From positions 202,504,034 to 202,568,033 of the forward strand of contig NC_134456.1 in NCBI RefSeq assembly GCF_047948215.1: DNA of 64,000 nt, in the 5' to 3' direction. The notes beneath the pieces were generated by a model, which was not told the origin of the DNA, did not search any database, and saw nothing but the letters and a program-made list of their open reading frames with translations. This DNA is from Lycorma delicatula (taxonomy: Eukaryota; Arthropoda; Insecta; Hemiptera; Fulgoridae). Positions 12,200 to 24,742 of this stretch are shown here, in pieces. The position numbers and the translations under genes were made by a program. Numbering within the stretch: position 1 is the first letter of the stretch; each line of letters opens with the position of its first letter.

Positions 12200-13230
12200 T
12201 AAATTTTTTGTAATTAAAAGTGATAGCAGTTAACGGCCCGAATTAGTTGGATAACTTCTAAGAGATTTTTCTGGGTGCGCGAGTTAATAATCTTTTACGC
12301 AATTAAGAAGTTCTACAGTTAACAGTCTCTCACGAAATTTATGTATATGTGTCAAACGTGAACATTAACTGCAGAACTGTGACACTGGGGAAATACCAAC
12401 TGAAACTTGTTTATTTTATGAGAATTAAGTCTCTATCATCAACAGTTATAAAACGACAAACCTAACACAAAGGAATGGACATAAGTGATACTAATCCATT
12501 GCAAGATTATTTCAACTTCTAAAGGCGGCTAACCTTGGTATAGTGTTGCCATATGACAGATAATGCAACGCAAAATTTACCCATGCGTAAGCTATGGAAC
12601 ACTTCCTAACGATTACGTTCTTTTGTAGCACTCGTTTAAAAACAAACGTTAGAATATATGAGCTTGTGTTCAAAACGTTGAGTTGTCGAATATTAAGAAT
12701 AAAATAATAAAACACTCGACAAAAAGATGAAAAAAGATAAGAGAAAAATATATTTATTTGATTCTTTTGTATAAGTAAAACGAATCAATATATCGATTAT
12801 GTTTTCTTTACTTAAAATAAATATTAATGATAAAAACACAACCTAAATACCGTTGTTTTTTGTTTTGTATTTTTGTCAATTTTAATATTAAGGTGTTGAA
12901 ATTGAATCTGACAAATCACATGTTATTCACTTATTTTTTCCTTCCAGTAACTCGTTTTTACTTATTTATTTTTATTAAATTAAAATAAAAACCTATACTA
13001 AATGGTTATTAAAATAAAATAATAAAGAGAAACTCTCTAGATCTGTTATAAAAAAAAAGTAATAATAATAATAACTACAAAATGTATAACTAGAAGTGAA
13101 TTAAATTAATAACTGACGAAAGAAAATATCATCTGAACTTCCAGTCTGTGTGCAATATTTAACTGGTCTAGACCTTAATTTTTTGAATAAATTTCTTCCA
13201 TCGTGCATTATAACCAAATAATTTTTTTTT
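12200..13230. other. AT-rich DNA, no gene recognised
   Basis: This may include the eroded outer part of the transposon relic just upstream. The open frame at 12512-12715 (minus) matches no domain I know and is not supported as a gene. Confidence 0.4.
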
Positions 13231-13232
13231 TA

Positions 13233-14518
13233 CGAGGGATATCTATAATATAAATACCTCTTGGAAATTTCTCTTCTTAAGGTTGGCGAATTTGTGTCGT
13301 TCACGGGCACGCTAGTAATGTACACGCTTTATTGTTGTCGTGTGAGTTATTACGTTATAAAATTAATAGGAAAATCGATGTTGCCGCCGATAGTGAAATA
13401 CGTGGAGTTATACGTTTTTTAAATCGTCAAAACGTTAAGCCGGTTGAAATTCATAGAGAGTTCGTTGCTTTGTACGGTGATAACGTAATGAATGAAAGAA
13501 ACGTCCGAAAATGGTGTGAAAGGTTTAGAAATAGCAGAATTTTTTGTCCACAATAAAGAACGTTCGGGGAGGTCTTCTATAATCACGGAGGATTTGTTGA
13601 AAGCGTCGATGATGAAATCAGAAAAGATCGTCGCTCAACGATTTCCGACCTGGCCCTTCTTTTTCCTGATGTTTCAAGAGTTGTGGTTGATCGTATTGTT
13701 CATGACCGTTTAGGCTTCAGTAAGGTTTGTGCACGTTGTGTGCCGCACATCTTAACGGAACGTCAAAAAAAATTCAAATGGAATCTGCTTTGGAATTTTT
13801 GATTTGCTACACAGAACAAGGTGATGAGTTCCTTAATTCAGTTTTAATGAAATATGGATTTCGTATTACACGCCAAAGAGAAAACGGTAGTCAAGTCAAT
13901 GGCGTCACCTTTAATCACCAACCAGACCAACAAAGGTCAAGCCACAGCCATTTGGACCCATAATGATGGCCACAATCTTTTGGGATCGGTTTGGCATACT
14001 GCTGATTGATTTCATGCCACGTGGAACGATTATAAATGCAGAAGTCTACTGCGAAACTCTACATAAGTTACTGCGCGTCATTTAAAATTGGCGACGTGGG
14101 CGGCTGACCGACGGCGTCGTCCTGCTGCACAATAATGCACGTCCACATGTTGCGGGTCCAACATATGATTTACTGAGTACATTTGGATGGGAAGTTTACG
14201 ATCACCCACCATATAGTACGGACTTAGTACCTTCTGATTACCATTTGTTTGGGAAATTGAAAGAATTTTTGAGAGGTAATCAATACACGGGTGAGGATGA
14301 TCTTAAAAATTATGTTAATCAGTGGCTAAATGGATTGGCGGCAGAACACGACGAGGTATGTTGAAGTTGGTGTATCCCTACGAAAAATGTCTTAATTCAT
14401 GTGGCGATTATATAGAGAAGTAGTATAAGGCATGTAGTTTAAGAGAAATAAAGAATATTTATAAGGTTTTCAGAATAAAGCTTTTTACAATGAAACGGTC
14501 TTTAGAGATAACCTCTCG
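13233..14518 (+). mobile_element. mariner element, full length but decayed
   Basis: A 1286-bp element between TA dinucleotides (13231-13232 and 14519-14520). The termini are inverted repeats: left CGAGGGATATCTATAA, right (reverse complement) CGAGAGGTTATCTCTAA. Size, TA target and CGAG-starting ends are classical for mariner. The interior is a single transposase gene wrecked by several frameshifts and stops. Confidence 0.9.
13332..14440 (+). pseudogene. mariner transposase (DD34D type), dead
   Basis: Successive frames give the parts of a mariner transposase in order. They are the first helix-turn-helix (AADSEIRGVIRFLNRQNVKP, NERNVRKWCERF), the linker SGR, the second HTH (DVSRVVVDRIVHDRLGFSKV, CAR.VPHILTERQKK), MESALEFLICYTEQGDEFLN, then IIWDRFG-like ATIFWDRFGILLIDFMPRGT, and finally DLVPSDYHLFGKLKEFLRGN. 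Frameshifts fall near 13535, 13605, 13770 and 13870 and stops follow. The position of the second catalytic Asp (14131-14133) is AAT, giving HNNARPH instead of HDNA. The third is GAT at 14236-14238, exactly 34 residues later. The first (GDETW) appears as NEIW. The exact start is not certain. It cannot encode an active enzyme. Confidence 0.9.
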
Positions 14519-14520
14519 TA

Positions 14521-14632
14521 GTTTTCCTTTATAGATGGAGATAAAATTATTTTTTACTACTTCCTAACTGTTGATCTTTGATTTATTAATTGTTTGTATA
14601 GATACATTTTTCATTACGTTATTTATGTTTAA

Positions 14633-14676
<44 letters not shown>

Positions 14677-15390
14677 AAGTAATGATTTCTTACATTGTAT
14701 TCTATAGTCAGTGTATGAGTTTAGATAATTTCTAAATCGTACACTCATAACATATGGCACCAAATAATTGAAAGTTTATGAACTGTAAAGGGAATCTCAA
14801 TTTTGAATGATATTATGTATGATCTCTTGATAATTAATAATTTAATTACGGACAAAAGATCAACGTCATCTGGCTCTCGTACGCAATTTAAATACATAAT
14901 GCTAAATACTATCTGTCTTTACTTTCTATTATTCTTTCTGATATTATTCCCGGAATTTTTTTTTAACTACGAGTATCATATTTTATCTTTATCATTTCCT
15001 GTTAGAGACAGTTAAAGCGATGTTGATTCGAAGTTAAGTATGTGATAAATTAAAAAATAAGAAATTGTAAATAAAAATAATAAGTAAAAGTATCGTTTAT
15101 CTAACAGTAGCTTTATATAGAAATTTCAATCTTCACTAAAGATTAAACCGGTGACATTAAATACAATGACTTATACGGTGACATAAACCCATGTATTTAC
15201 TCTTAATAAAGTACGCGAGTGGTATTACTTTTTAAAAGAAACTATCCAGTTCACATCCACAGTCATTCTAATTGTAAAAATTAGTTACATTTGTTAACTG
15301 TCGTAAAGAAAATCTCCAAATAGATTGTTTGATGTTTTAATACGGATAATGCATTTATTACAATAAATAAATATTTTATATTTCTTTTAG
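14521..15390. other. AT-rich DNA with TA microsatellite
   Basis: Contains the TA run at 14637-14673. The open frame at 14803-15015 has no recognisable domain and I do not call it a gene. Confidence 0.45.
14637..14673. repeat. (TA)n microsatellite
   Basis: A pure TA run 118 bases beyond the right end of the mariner element. Confidence 0.97.
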
Positions 15391-15700
15391 TCATCAGTCG
15401 TTGACCGGTTTGATGCTTTCCCTCGTTCCTTTATATTCTGTTATAATCGTTCGACCTCAGCACATTTACTGATTCTTTTTACATACTTTGGCTTTGTCTT
15501 TGTTTTTGTTGTCCATTACTATTTAGTTTTACATTTTCTCTATGATCAAATTAATTTAAAAGTCTTAAAATGCAACCCACCAAACCGGTTCATTTCTCTG
15601 CAACGTTTTGCCAACATTTTTCTCTTTTTCCTACTCTATTAAAATTTTATCTCTAAGGATCACTTCATTTCAAATTTTGCTAACTTATATGATTTTCAAT
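15391..15700 (-). repeat. Possible 3' end of an old LINE
   Basis: The segment TCATCAGTCGTTGACCGGTT followed by TGATGC, read on the minus strand, could encode ...KASNRSTTDD. It resembles, from memory, the C-terminal end of a LINE common in hemipteran genomes. Sequence upstream of it (to about 16600) is T/C-rich and could be more of the same, but no domain can be read. Treat it as a suggestion. Confidence 0.25.
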
Positions 15701-18700
15701 ATTGCTATATATACTAAGCAATATTAATATCTTACTAAAAGAGAAAATGTTAACACAATATTATTTTCCTTTAGCTATGTTTCACAACAGTAAAAGGTAC
15801 ACGCATATAAATATTTTTAATAACTTTTATCTAATTCCTAGATCAAATCGTATATTTGATATTACTAAATTTCTATTCTAAATGAAAGATCTCCTTGTTT
15901 TTTTTTAATATATATTCCGTATTCCTTCCAATCTTTGAAATTTAATTAGTTAAAAAACAAAACTTAACAATATCTGGTATATTGTTTTCCCCAGTTTTAA
16001 TATTTCATTCACCATACAACTCTTTAAGCTTATTTTATTATATTCTTGCTAATTTTTAAACTGAATTTGTCTCGTTCTTCTTTCCTAACAGTGGTTTTCC
16101 ATTAATATCTTTAATACTTATATATTTTGGCTTTGTTTTTAGAAAAATCTTGTCATACTTTTCTATAGTTCACATCTACCTCATTAATTATATTCTTCTA
16201 TATCCCACTATATCTTTCCTTTAACTAATCTTGCTTTCCTTCTTTGCACTTCATAATAATTTAATTTTTTTTCAATCATACATATTAACAATTTTATATG
16301 TATACTTTTTAAATCCATCCACCAATTCTAAGAATCTCACTTATCCATGGTTATTTTTCTAATATATAGAGCATTCTATTAACTAAAACAGAATATTTTT
16401 CAGAAGACCTTTCTTATACCTTCTAATTGAGACGTTTTAATAGGTGTGTTTTATAGCATTAAGTAAACAAATAATTTTCTCTATCTTTATACTTTCTCTG
16501 TCGTTCTTTTATTTTATACTAGCTATTTCAAAGTACTGAGTAACATAATTCATTTATGGAAAGAAGCAAATTTTACAATTAAAAATATTAATGAGCTCTT
16601 TTTAATGTAATTATTAATTCTATAACAGGGTATTTCTTTTTTATCACACCAAGAAGTTAACACCGAACTTCATTATGGTTTTACAAAATAATGTATTATT
16701 ATTTATTTATTTATAGTACTTGATCACAATATCGACCATTGTGAAGTTAAAACCATTATATTAAATATAATTAATTTTGTGTTAATATAATTAATTACTG
16801 TATTGCAGATTTCCGTTATGCTGTAATAGCAAGAAAAAATAGATCACATCCTGTTTTTTATAACAGGTTATCCTTTTTTAATGTCATCTATTCATTTTCT
16901 TACATTATCTCTTTTTTCCCTGATACATAATATTTTTCCTATTGCTTCTTTATACTATTATTTTAAATCACTTTTTTTTATTTATTTATATCCCATCCCT
17001 TTGAGGGTTTTACTTTAACCACTTATTTTAATGAAATTTACATTAAAATGTTAATAATCTTTATTTAAACTTTTAATGATTTCTTTATATATAAATTGTG
17101 GTGATAATCCACGTTTCTTCTGAATGTGCTTTACAGTCCATAATTTTTTTTTCATTACATACATACATAGAATTGCAAAACATAAATATGTTTTAAATAA
17201 GTTCTTGGATTAGCCTACGTAACTTCACCCTGGAAGTCAGCTGTTAGGTTTATGTCTACGTTTTTCATAGTTAAACACCGAGTAGAGATTTCAGACGTAA
17301 CAAACTCCTAGTTAATTACTTTTTACTTACTCTCGTTAATTTCTTTTTACTCGATAGAGTCAGTGAAATTATTTGATAGAGTCTTGACCGGCTCTAACTC
17401 CCTTTCTCTCTCTCTCCTTATTTTACCGACTGACAGAAGTTGAAATTGTCAATCTTATTCATCCACAGTGTCCGTAACCGCAAGAGTAGCTTTCTATACG
17501 AGAGTAGACAGATTACTGATAGGGTACCTAGTTACCGATATGTGATAATTTGACAATGCTGACTTTAGAGGGACGACTTGTAGCTACGACTAAAACCAAT
17601 CTCGAACGATCATAATCTTAATATACGTCAATCGAGCGCTCAATAAAATCGATTAATTGGTTTTAATAATAAAGTTATAGATCTCAATGCCATGTACAAA
17701 TTGAGAATATAATTTGCTGATATTATAATTGATAACGGATTGTTTTATTTGTAATTATATTTGTTGGAAGGCTAATAAATAATAAGAATTGAATCCTTTA
17801 CTAGTACAACATAATTGATTTCTGGGTTCTTCACTGATGTAAATCAAAGTGAATTTTTTAAGTATCTATTATTCCTCTGAGAAGCAGAAAAAACCTAGTG
17901 TTATGAGTCATTATGAATACATTTCATTAGAAATAAGAGATTTTAATTGACTGTTATTAAAGTTAACATTAATGTTCGGTAGCCAATTATAAATAAAATA
18001 ATTTTCTACACAGAAAAATATTTCTTGTATAATTATTTTAATTATTTATTTCTTAAGTTAATCTTGGCAGTTTTCTTACATTTTACCTAGTAACCTTGTA
18101 ATGATACACTGTAAAACGTGTTTCAGTTTTAATTGTGCATAATACAAACAAACATTTATGTACATACTAATCATACATCATGAGTTATGATGAAATATAA
18201 ATCTTAAAATCATTAAAAATAAAATTTTATTGAACGTTTTTAGCTGAAATAAAACAAAAATCAATTAACGTATTTTATGTAAACCTATAAATCAAACATT
18301 TTTTAAAAAATTAATTGCTTGGTAAAAAAATTATTATTTTTATGTCTTCTAAAATATGAAAAGAGCGTTCAGATATCGTTTATAAAGTAAATATTTATAT
18401 TTATAAGTAAAGCTCTTTTATTTAAAAAAAAAAATAATAATAGTATTCTTAAAGAAATTAATTAAAAAATATGTACATTAAATACAAATAAAAAAATAAA
18501 ATTTACGAAAGAATAGGAATATCGATTAAAGTGTACGTTAAATACCGTAAAAATAATGGTGCAAGTGACGTAGATATTTAACTTCCGAAAACGGAAAAAC
18601 TATTTTCAAGGCAAACAAGTTGCTGTGATAGGATTACTAAGGAAAAGTTTGAGTAAAGTAGTTTTCTAATTATCATCAGTATGTCAATCGAAATACCTTT

Positions 18701-18784
18701 AATATTTTTCCCATCATGAGACAACCTTGTTTTGTTCACCACAAGGACTGGATATATAATAATTGTTATTCTTAAAGAAAGAAA
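15700..18784. other. AT-rich DNA with a GC-richer island at 17380-17640
   Basis: No exon is recognised. The island carries a CT tract (17402-17417), several CCGA/TCGA-containing words and few stops over short spans, and reads like non-coding conserved or regulatory DNA. Nothing more specific can be supported. Confidence 0.35.
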
Positions 18785-18796
18785 CTCTGAATGGTG

Positions 18797-18929
18797 CTCC
18801 GCGGTCTTGGCCTTTCATCCGGATGTCTCGGGTTCAAATCCCGGTTAGGCATGGCATTTTTCTACGATAAAAATTTACATTTGGGCTAATAATCATAGCA
18901 GTTGAGCCCGTAATTTCATAAAAAAAGTT
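18797..18929 (+). mobile_element. 5'-truncated tRNA-derived SINE
   Basis: It starts within the head (CTCCGCGGTCTTGGCCTTTC), lacks a usable A box, and keeps the B box GGGTTCAAATCCC and the family junction GGCATGGCATTTTT. A 12-bp duplication, CTCTGAATGGTG (18785-18796) and CTCTGAACGGTG (18930-18941), fixes both ends. It ends in a short A-run at 18920-18926. Confidence 0.78.
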
Positions 18930-18941
18930 CTCTGAACGGTG

Positions 18942-21083
18942 ACTCAAGTGTCTTGAGACATTAAGAAAAATAGTAAAAGCAATAATTAATTAATATGCTC
19001 TTAACGCTCTGAAATAAAAACTGAAAATTAAAATTTAATAAAAAAATTGTTATTACTCACTAAAGGTGTCCAAACGAAAAGCAAAGGTTTAGGTTACATT
19101 ATATAAGAGGAAATTTCCACTTTTCCCTCATATAAAGTGGAAAAAAAATGGTTTGTTTCAAGAATATCTTTGACTTACATTCCTTTGCTTAAATAAAAAA
19201 ACAAATTTTTTGATTTTAATTTGAAAAATATTAATTAATATGTTATTTTTACGTTGATAAACGTTAAATTTAAATAAAAATTTCGTGCATTTAAAAATAA
19301 ATATACAATTCCAAGTAATCTTACTTTTAAGTTTATTCTCATTATTTCAATTACATTGTAGGTGTACATAGGAAAGAGAACCGATTAAAACAGACGATTC
19401 AATTGTATTATTTAGGTGATAGAAACATTTCCAGATTTTAAATATTATGATGAAGATTTAAAATTATTTAATAAAAACAAATAAGTTTAGTTTTTCTTTT
19501 GGAGCACTTTCAAAAACTACTGATATTAAAAAAAGTAATTCTGAAAAGATTAAAATTTCACTGTATCACTGAAGTATATAACTGATGACATCACAATATA
19601 AAAGACTGGTCACAGAATATAAATTTCTTTAAGAAAGAGAGCTTATAGGTTCTATGATATTGATTAATTGAAGATGATAACTAAAATAAAGGAAGAAATA
19701 TAAATATAAAAAAATGGTATGAAATTAGTAAGTATTGTTAGAAAGTGAAATCAAATCTAGTTAAGAAGTATTCTATATTATTCTAACAAAGAGTTAGAAA
19801 TGAAAATTTCAGCGTCTTATTCCAAAAAAAAAAACAATATGTTTGAAGAAAAATGAGGTAGAACAAAAAAGCTAATATATTATACAAAAAAAGTTAAGAA
19901 ACATATTTTTAGTAATAAATTTAAACAGACGATGACAAAATTACAATAACATTAAAACAGTTGAAATCAAAATAGGAAATTTCTAAAGAATATATTTAAT
20001 AAATTATGAAACGCAAACTGCATATGATTTTGTTATTAAATATCTATACGAGTATGTAAGAATTACCTGTATTGTATAATAAAATAATTAAATAAAAATA
20101 GTTAAAACATATTTAAAGTGAAACAATCCCATTTATGAAGTCATTGCTTATTTATTGCTAGATACATAATAGTTGTTTTCTTTATTCATGAGCGTAATTA
20201 TTCTGCAATTATTGAATGGTTAATAAATGGCGACTATTATTGAATATAAAATCATGTTATAGAATAAGCAAAAATTAAAAAAGTAAATAGAAAATATTTA
20301 TATTGCGCAATAAGCTACTCATATTTATTTATATCTTGGTTATGTATTGCGTTAATTTGCATACATTATAGTGATTTGCGTAATCTTATTTAAGACAACA
20401 TAGCTTTTACTAGTTGAAAAATCAGTTCATTCATACCGTTTTGATTAACCTATATTTTCCAATCTTTCCTTTCTATAACAGGCGTAAATCTAAAAACATT
20501 AGGATTAATATGATTTAATATTAAAAAAAATATTCTCCTAATCAATCAATCCTAATCAGTTTGAACATAAATTTTACTCTTATTTTAAAAGAATTTCATA
20601 TTTTTAACTGCTTATATTCACTCCTCAGCCCATTTTTAAAATCTAGTTACTTATTTCAATGTAGAAAACACTTCCTTCATAATTAGAAAATTCAGTATTC
20701 ATATATTTATATATATTAGATATTCATAAAGTATGGCAATCCCTAAAATAATTTTTAATTCGTTAAAAATAAAAAAAAAAGAATTAGCAATTCCTTCTAC
20801 CTACAAACATCTACTTTTTTCGACATTCAGAAATTCCCATGGGAGGGCAGCTACAAAATTTTAAACGGAAATGTAGGATGTGTCACACAATTCTAAAGTC
20901 CCTTAAAAAATAACTTTTTACTTAAAAAACATTAAACTAAAAGACAACTAAACAAATGGCAACCATTAAATATTTTCATTAAATATTAATATTAAAAATA
21001 AAATTTAGCGAATGTCTCTACCTCAAAGCGATTTAGTTTTTGGTATGAGATTTCTATTTGGAGTGCACGACAGACGATTAGAT

Positions 21084-21116
<33 letters not shown>

Positions 21117-21128
21117 TAAGTTGCCTTC

Positions 21129-21171
<43 letters not shown>

Positions 21172-22388
21172 TTATTTTTTTTTTTTGGAGCATGCAAAAA
21201 AAAAATTTGCACGGCAATATTTAGGAAGCTGGTATGTGAAATTAAGCAAAAAGTTTTCTACAAATATATATATCCGGAAATGTTTTGTTTTCAAGTCACA
21301 GCTGGCAACATACTTTGCATTAATCTCTTCTTCAAGAAATCCATAACTAAAATGTCTGGTAAATGTAGCCATACTAAAATTTTTGGTACTTAAAATAGAA
21401 AGTGAATTTAACGGTTTTGTAAGATTGTTGACCTGAAAAATTAAAGTAATTAAATTCTACAACTTAGTTTCTGACAAGCCCAAACAGATTCGAACAAAAT
21501 CGAATAAACGTTTTTTTTCGGTTATAAAATTAAATTGAGTTGTAAGTTAACTCATAGAGTTTTTAGTAAAATTTGTAGAGAAATTATAAATCAATTTTCG
21601 ACAACAATGAGTCACTCTGTAGGAGGTTTCTAAGGATAGGTTTTAGGAATGCTTCCAAAAAATAAAAAATAAAATAATGAACTTAGCAAAAATGAGCAGT
21701 TGTCAAAAGAAAATATTCTGTAAAATTTTTTATATGAGTTTATTAATTTTTTTTGTGAAATAAATATGAACCTGGAATTTTTTGGAGTTAATTCGTGTAT
21801 ATATGTATAGACGAATTTTCTGGGTGTAATCTTATTGTATATCTTTATTTGATGATAAGTTAGAATAAAATTTGAAAAATGTGGAACAAAAAATAAACTT
21901 TATATTAATTTTAAGATTAAAGATAAGTTAATTTTAAAGGATTATATAATATTTGTAAAAGCCCTTTTTACCAGTTTTCTTATAGGAAGCTCAGTATTTG
22001 TAACCGTGTCTCGACAACAGCCAGATAAAAATCTACCATATTTACTTTCCTAGAACACTTGAAGCGTACTTCTACCATGAACAGGTGAACTAATGCGTCT
22101 TATACAAACGATAATTTTATTTTTCCGACACGAAGATTTTAAATTTCACATCATGTTTTAAGATTTTAAAATAATTTTATGTTACTACGACTAAATAGTG
22201 TACTTGTATATTAAATAAAATACGTAATTGAATTTATAATTTTACGATGTGATAACATTTTGTAATAAGTATATTTCTTAATTTATTGCACTATATATTA
22301 CATTAGTTTAGTTTTATCTTCTCATAATATTGTCTGAAACATATATCTGTAAAGATAAATTTTCTACAGTGTCATTATTTTATTGCAG
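18942..22388. other. AT-rich DNA upstream of the first visible Wnt exon
   Basis: Presumed Wnt intron. It has a 29-base T-run at 21086-21114 and an AT run at 21134-21167, and ends in a pyrimidine-rich acceptor (ATTATTTTATTGCAG). No codon pattern for the upstream Wnt segment (...RWNC...) could be found. Confidence 0.45.
21086..21167. repeat. T-run followed by (AT)n microsatellite
   Basis: A T29 homopolymer, a 19-base spacer and about 17 AT units. The T-run could be the A-tail of a minus-strand retroposon, but no head is recognisable next to it. Confidence 0.93.
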
Positions 22389-22505
22389 ACACAAGGGAGA
22401 GTAGTTTCGTGACGGCTATCATGTCTGCTGGAGTGACTTTCTCATTGACCAGAGCATGCACGACGGGAGATCTCATACAATGTAGCTGTGACAAAACTGT
22501 CAAAG
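22389..22505 (+). CDS. Wnt6: Wnt6-like ligand, internal coding exon (first one visible)
   Basis: This exon encodes 38 whole codons of a secreted Wnt signalling glycoprotein, which binds Frizzled receptors outside the cell. It follows an acceptor ending TTATTGCAG and ends at AAAG|GTAAG. Its first two bases finish a codon begun in an upstream exon, and its last base starts a codon finished in the next. The translation begins [20 protein letters not shown] and continues [18 protein letters not shown]. That matches the Wnt helix normally written RETAFVYAI.(S/A)AGV, followed by the conserved RAC and C.C cysteines (three here). The serines and TAI replacing TAF.YAI are a small departure from the family. 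The upstream coding exons (signal peptide, RWNC segment) are missing from the window. The family is certain. Assignment to Wnt6 rests mainly on the last exon. Confidence 0.9.
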
Positions 22506-24729
22506 GTAAGAAAGCCGTTTAAAACTATAAATATACGATCATAAAATGTATTGAAATTAATATAAATGAAAAATCTAAAGTATAATTGTCTGTAACCAAT
22601 AGTTTTAATATACTGCTCTTTACGGTATTGTACAAGATTTTCACGGATTATTACTAAAATTTGTACAATTTATTTTGAATAGTATAATAAAAATGTTATT
22701 CATAGTATAATATTAAAATACTGCGCAGAATTACTTTTTTATCGGTCTTTCAAAGTCCATAAAAAGAATTATTTTTTTTTTTAATTTGGTTAAAGGACTT
22801 TAAACAGCAGTCACCAATTTTAAAGCCTCTCTTTTAATGAAACCTTTTTTGTGAAACCTTTTCTAAAAGCTGATGATTTTAGTCAAGACACTATAAGAGC
22901 GTAATCAGTGAAAACGTACAAGGAAGCCACAATCCTTGCAACGTACACGATTCTCATCTAATACTACCGATCACTAAAATGTAGCTTTCCCTTTATTAAT
23001 TCTCACAATAAATTTTATTTCAATTTAACATTTTTCACTTTTTTAAACTTTTTGTATTTGTTATAGGAATTTGTTTAAATTATTAAATACAGTTTACAAT
23101 ACAACAACGAGATTTACCATTAAAATTAAATAAAATAGATGATTATAAAGTTGTAATACTTACCTGGTATTGGTTATTTATTCTTATATAGTGAAAAAGT
23201 AATGATACATAAAAACAAGTTACCTAAGATTTCTTTTTTAGGATGGGGGTAATCTAAGATGAAACTTTATTGTAAAATTATTATTATATTTTAAAATTTT
23301 TAAATTCAAAAATCGGTAATTTTCTGCTTCCCAACCTACAAAATCACCTATCAAGAAAATCTTTTGATTTTTATACGTTTACTATGATAAATGGAAAAAA
23401 CTAAAAAAAAATTCCTCTGAAAAATAGTCAACCAATAAAAATGCCTAAATTTTCTTTTTTTATTTGGGGGATGTGAATTATGATGAGAATTTATTTTAAT
23501 ACTATTATAAAAAGTTTAAATAAACCAAAAATTTATAAAAAATTCAAAAAATAGATATTTTTAAATTTTTATTTGCTCCCTCTCCCCCAATATTGCCCCA
23601 AAGTATTTTTTAGGTCATTTTCACTACTATTATGCCTACAAAGATATGCCATAAATAAAACGATAACGTTTTTTAGATTATTGGGGAAGGAGGGAATTTT
23701 GGAGCAATTTCTTTTTTAAATGGTAAAATAAGTTTGTACGGATGTACTGAACTTAACATAAAGTGGGGTTATTTTGCAAAATTCTAAGAAAATTGACCCA
23801 AAAAAAATATCTACCCCTACCTGTCTGAAATACTGACCCCAAAATTTTCCCAACAAATTGCTCTATGTACGCGATTTTCTGTAGAAAATATCATAAAAAT
23901 CGATTTTAACAGTCAAAATTTATTAATCTTCAAACACGCCAACACATGTAAATACTTATGCACGTGCGATCATTATCCCCGGATTTTTTGGGATCCGTGG
24001 GTCATGAAACGGTCGAAAAATGAAAAAAATCTATACCCCATCTTCTGACTGATTACAATACTTTCCTTCTTGCAGCATAACTCTACAGGTAATGAAAAAA
24101 TCAAATATTTTGCGAAAGCGAAGAAATAGAAATTTTTTTCTAAGTTTTCATAACTGGATAATGTTATGCAATTATATATTATTTATTAATTGGTTATTCT
24201 CCTTGTTAATAACATACTCCCATCAAATTATAAATTCTTCTTTTTTCCTACATGAGAAGTGTATTCTGAAGCCAGAGAAAAACTCTATGCTCGGTGTAAA
24301 TTTGATGCCAGAACTATCCGGATTTAAGACAGAGTTGCTAATGCTCTGTTATGGAGGCAGGCGAAACTGTAGTTATCGTAATTATTACGGGTTGATAATA
24401 AGGTATGATGTAATTGGAATATATTAAGTTTGGTTTAATAATTTAATTTTAATGAATTATATTACATTAAAAAATATAAATTAACTTTAAAAAATGGAAA
24501 AGTTAGGAAAATGTAAATGAAGGAAAGATAACCATTACCAAAAATCATAATTTTATAAAGATTCGTTGCATAGAGAATTATAAAGGGAGTTGTTTTGACA
24601 TACCCACCATTTGCAGAGGAGCGACAATAGAAGTAACATTATTAGGAAATGATGTCTCCTGTACTAAAAGAAAAAAAAAATTAATGCAGATTATAACTTT
24701 CATCATTAATTTTAATAGAATTTTTATAT
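22506..24729 (+). other. Wnt intron, 5' part, up to the LINE insertion
   Basis: This is intronic DNA between the first visible Wnt exon and the LINE copy at 24743. No coding exon is seen. Around 23240-24060 there are runs of G and C (for example GGATGGGGG, TTTGGGGGATGTGAATTATG, CTCCCTCTCCCCCAATATTG) in otherwise AT-rich sequence. This looks like an old dispersed repeat, but I cannot assign it. Confidence 0.5.
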
Positions 24730-24742
24730 TCTAAACAACTTT

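Noticed and set aside
21121..21393. Open frames on both strands beside the AT microsatellite
   Set aside because: They are driven by the repeat (poly Ile/Tyr) and low-complexity flanks, with no domain.
1..22388. Upstream Wnt coding exons (signal peptide, ...RWNC...)
   Set aside because: Read through for the RWNC codon pattern with a following donor and found none, so they are taken to lie before the window.
24092..24427. 111-residue open frame in the Wnt intron
   Set aside because: Basic and hydrophobic AT-rich codons without any family signature. It has no splice evidence linking it to the Wnt exons.
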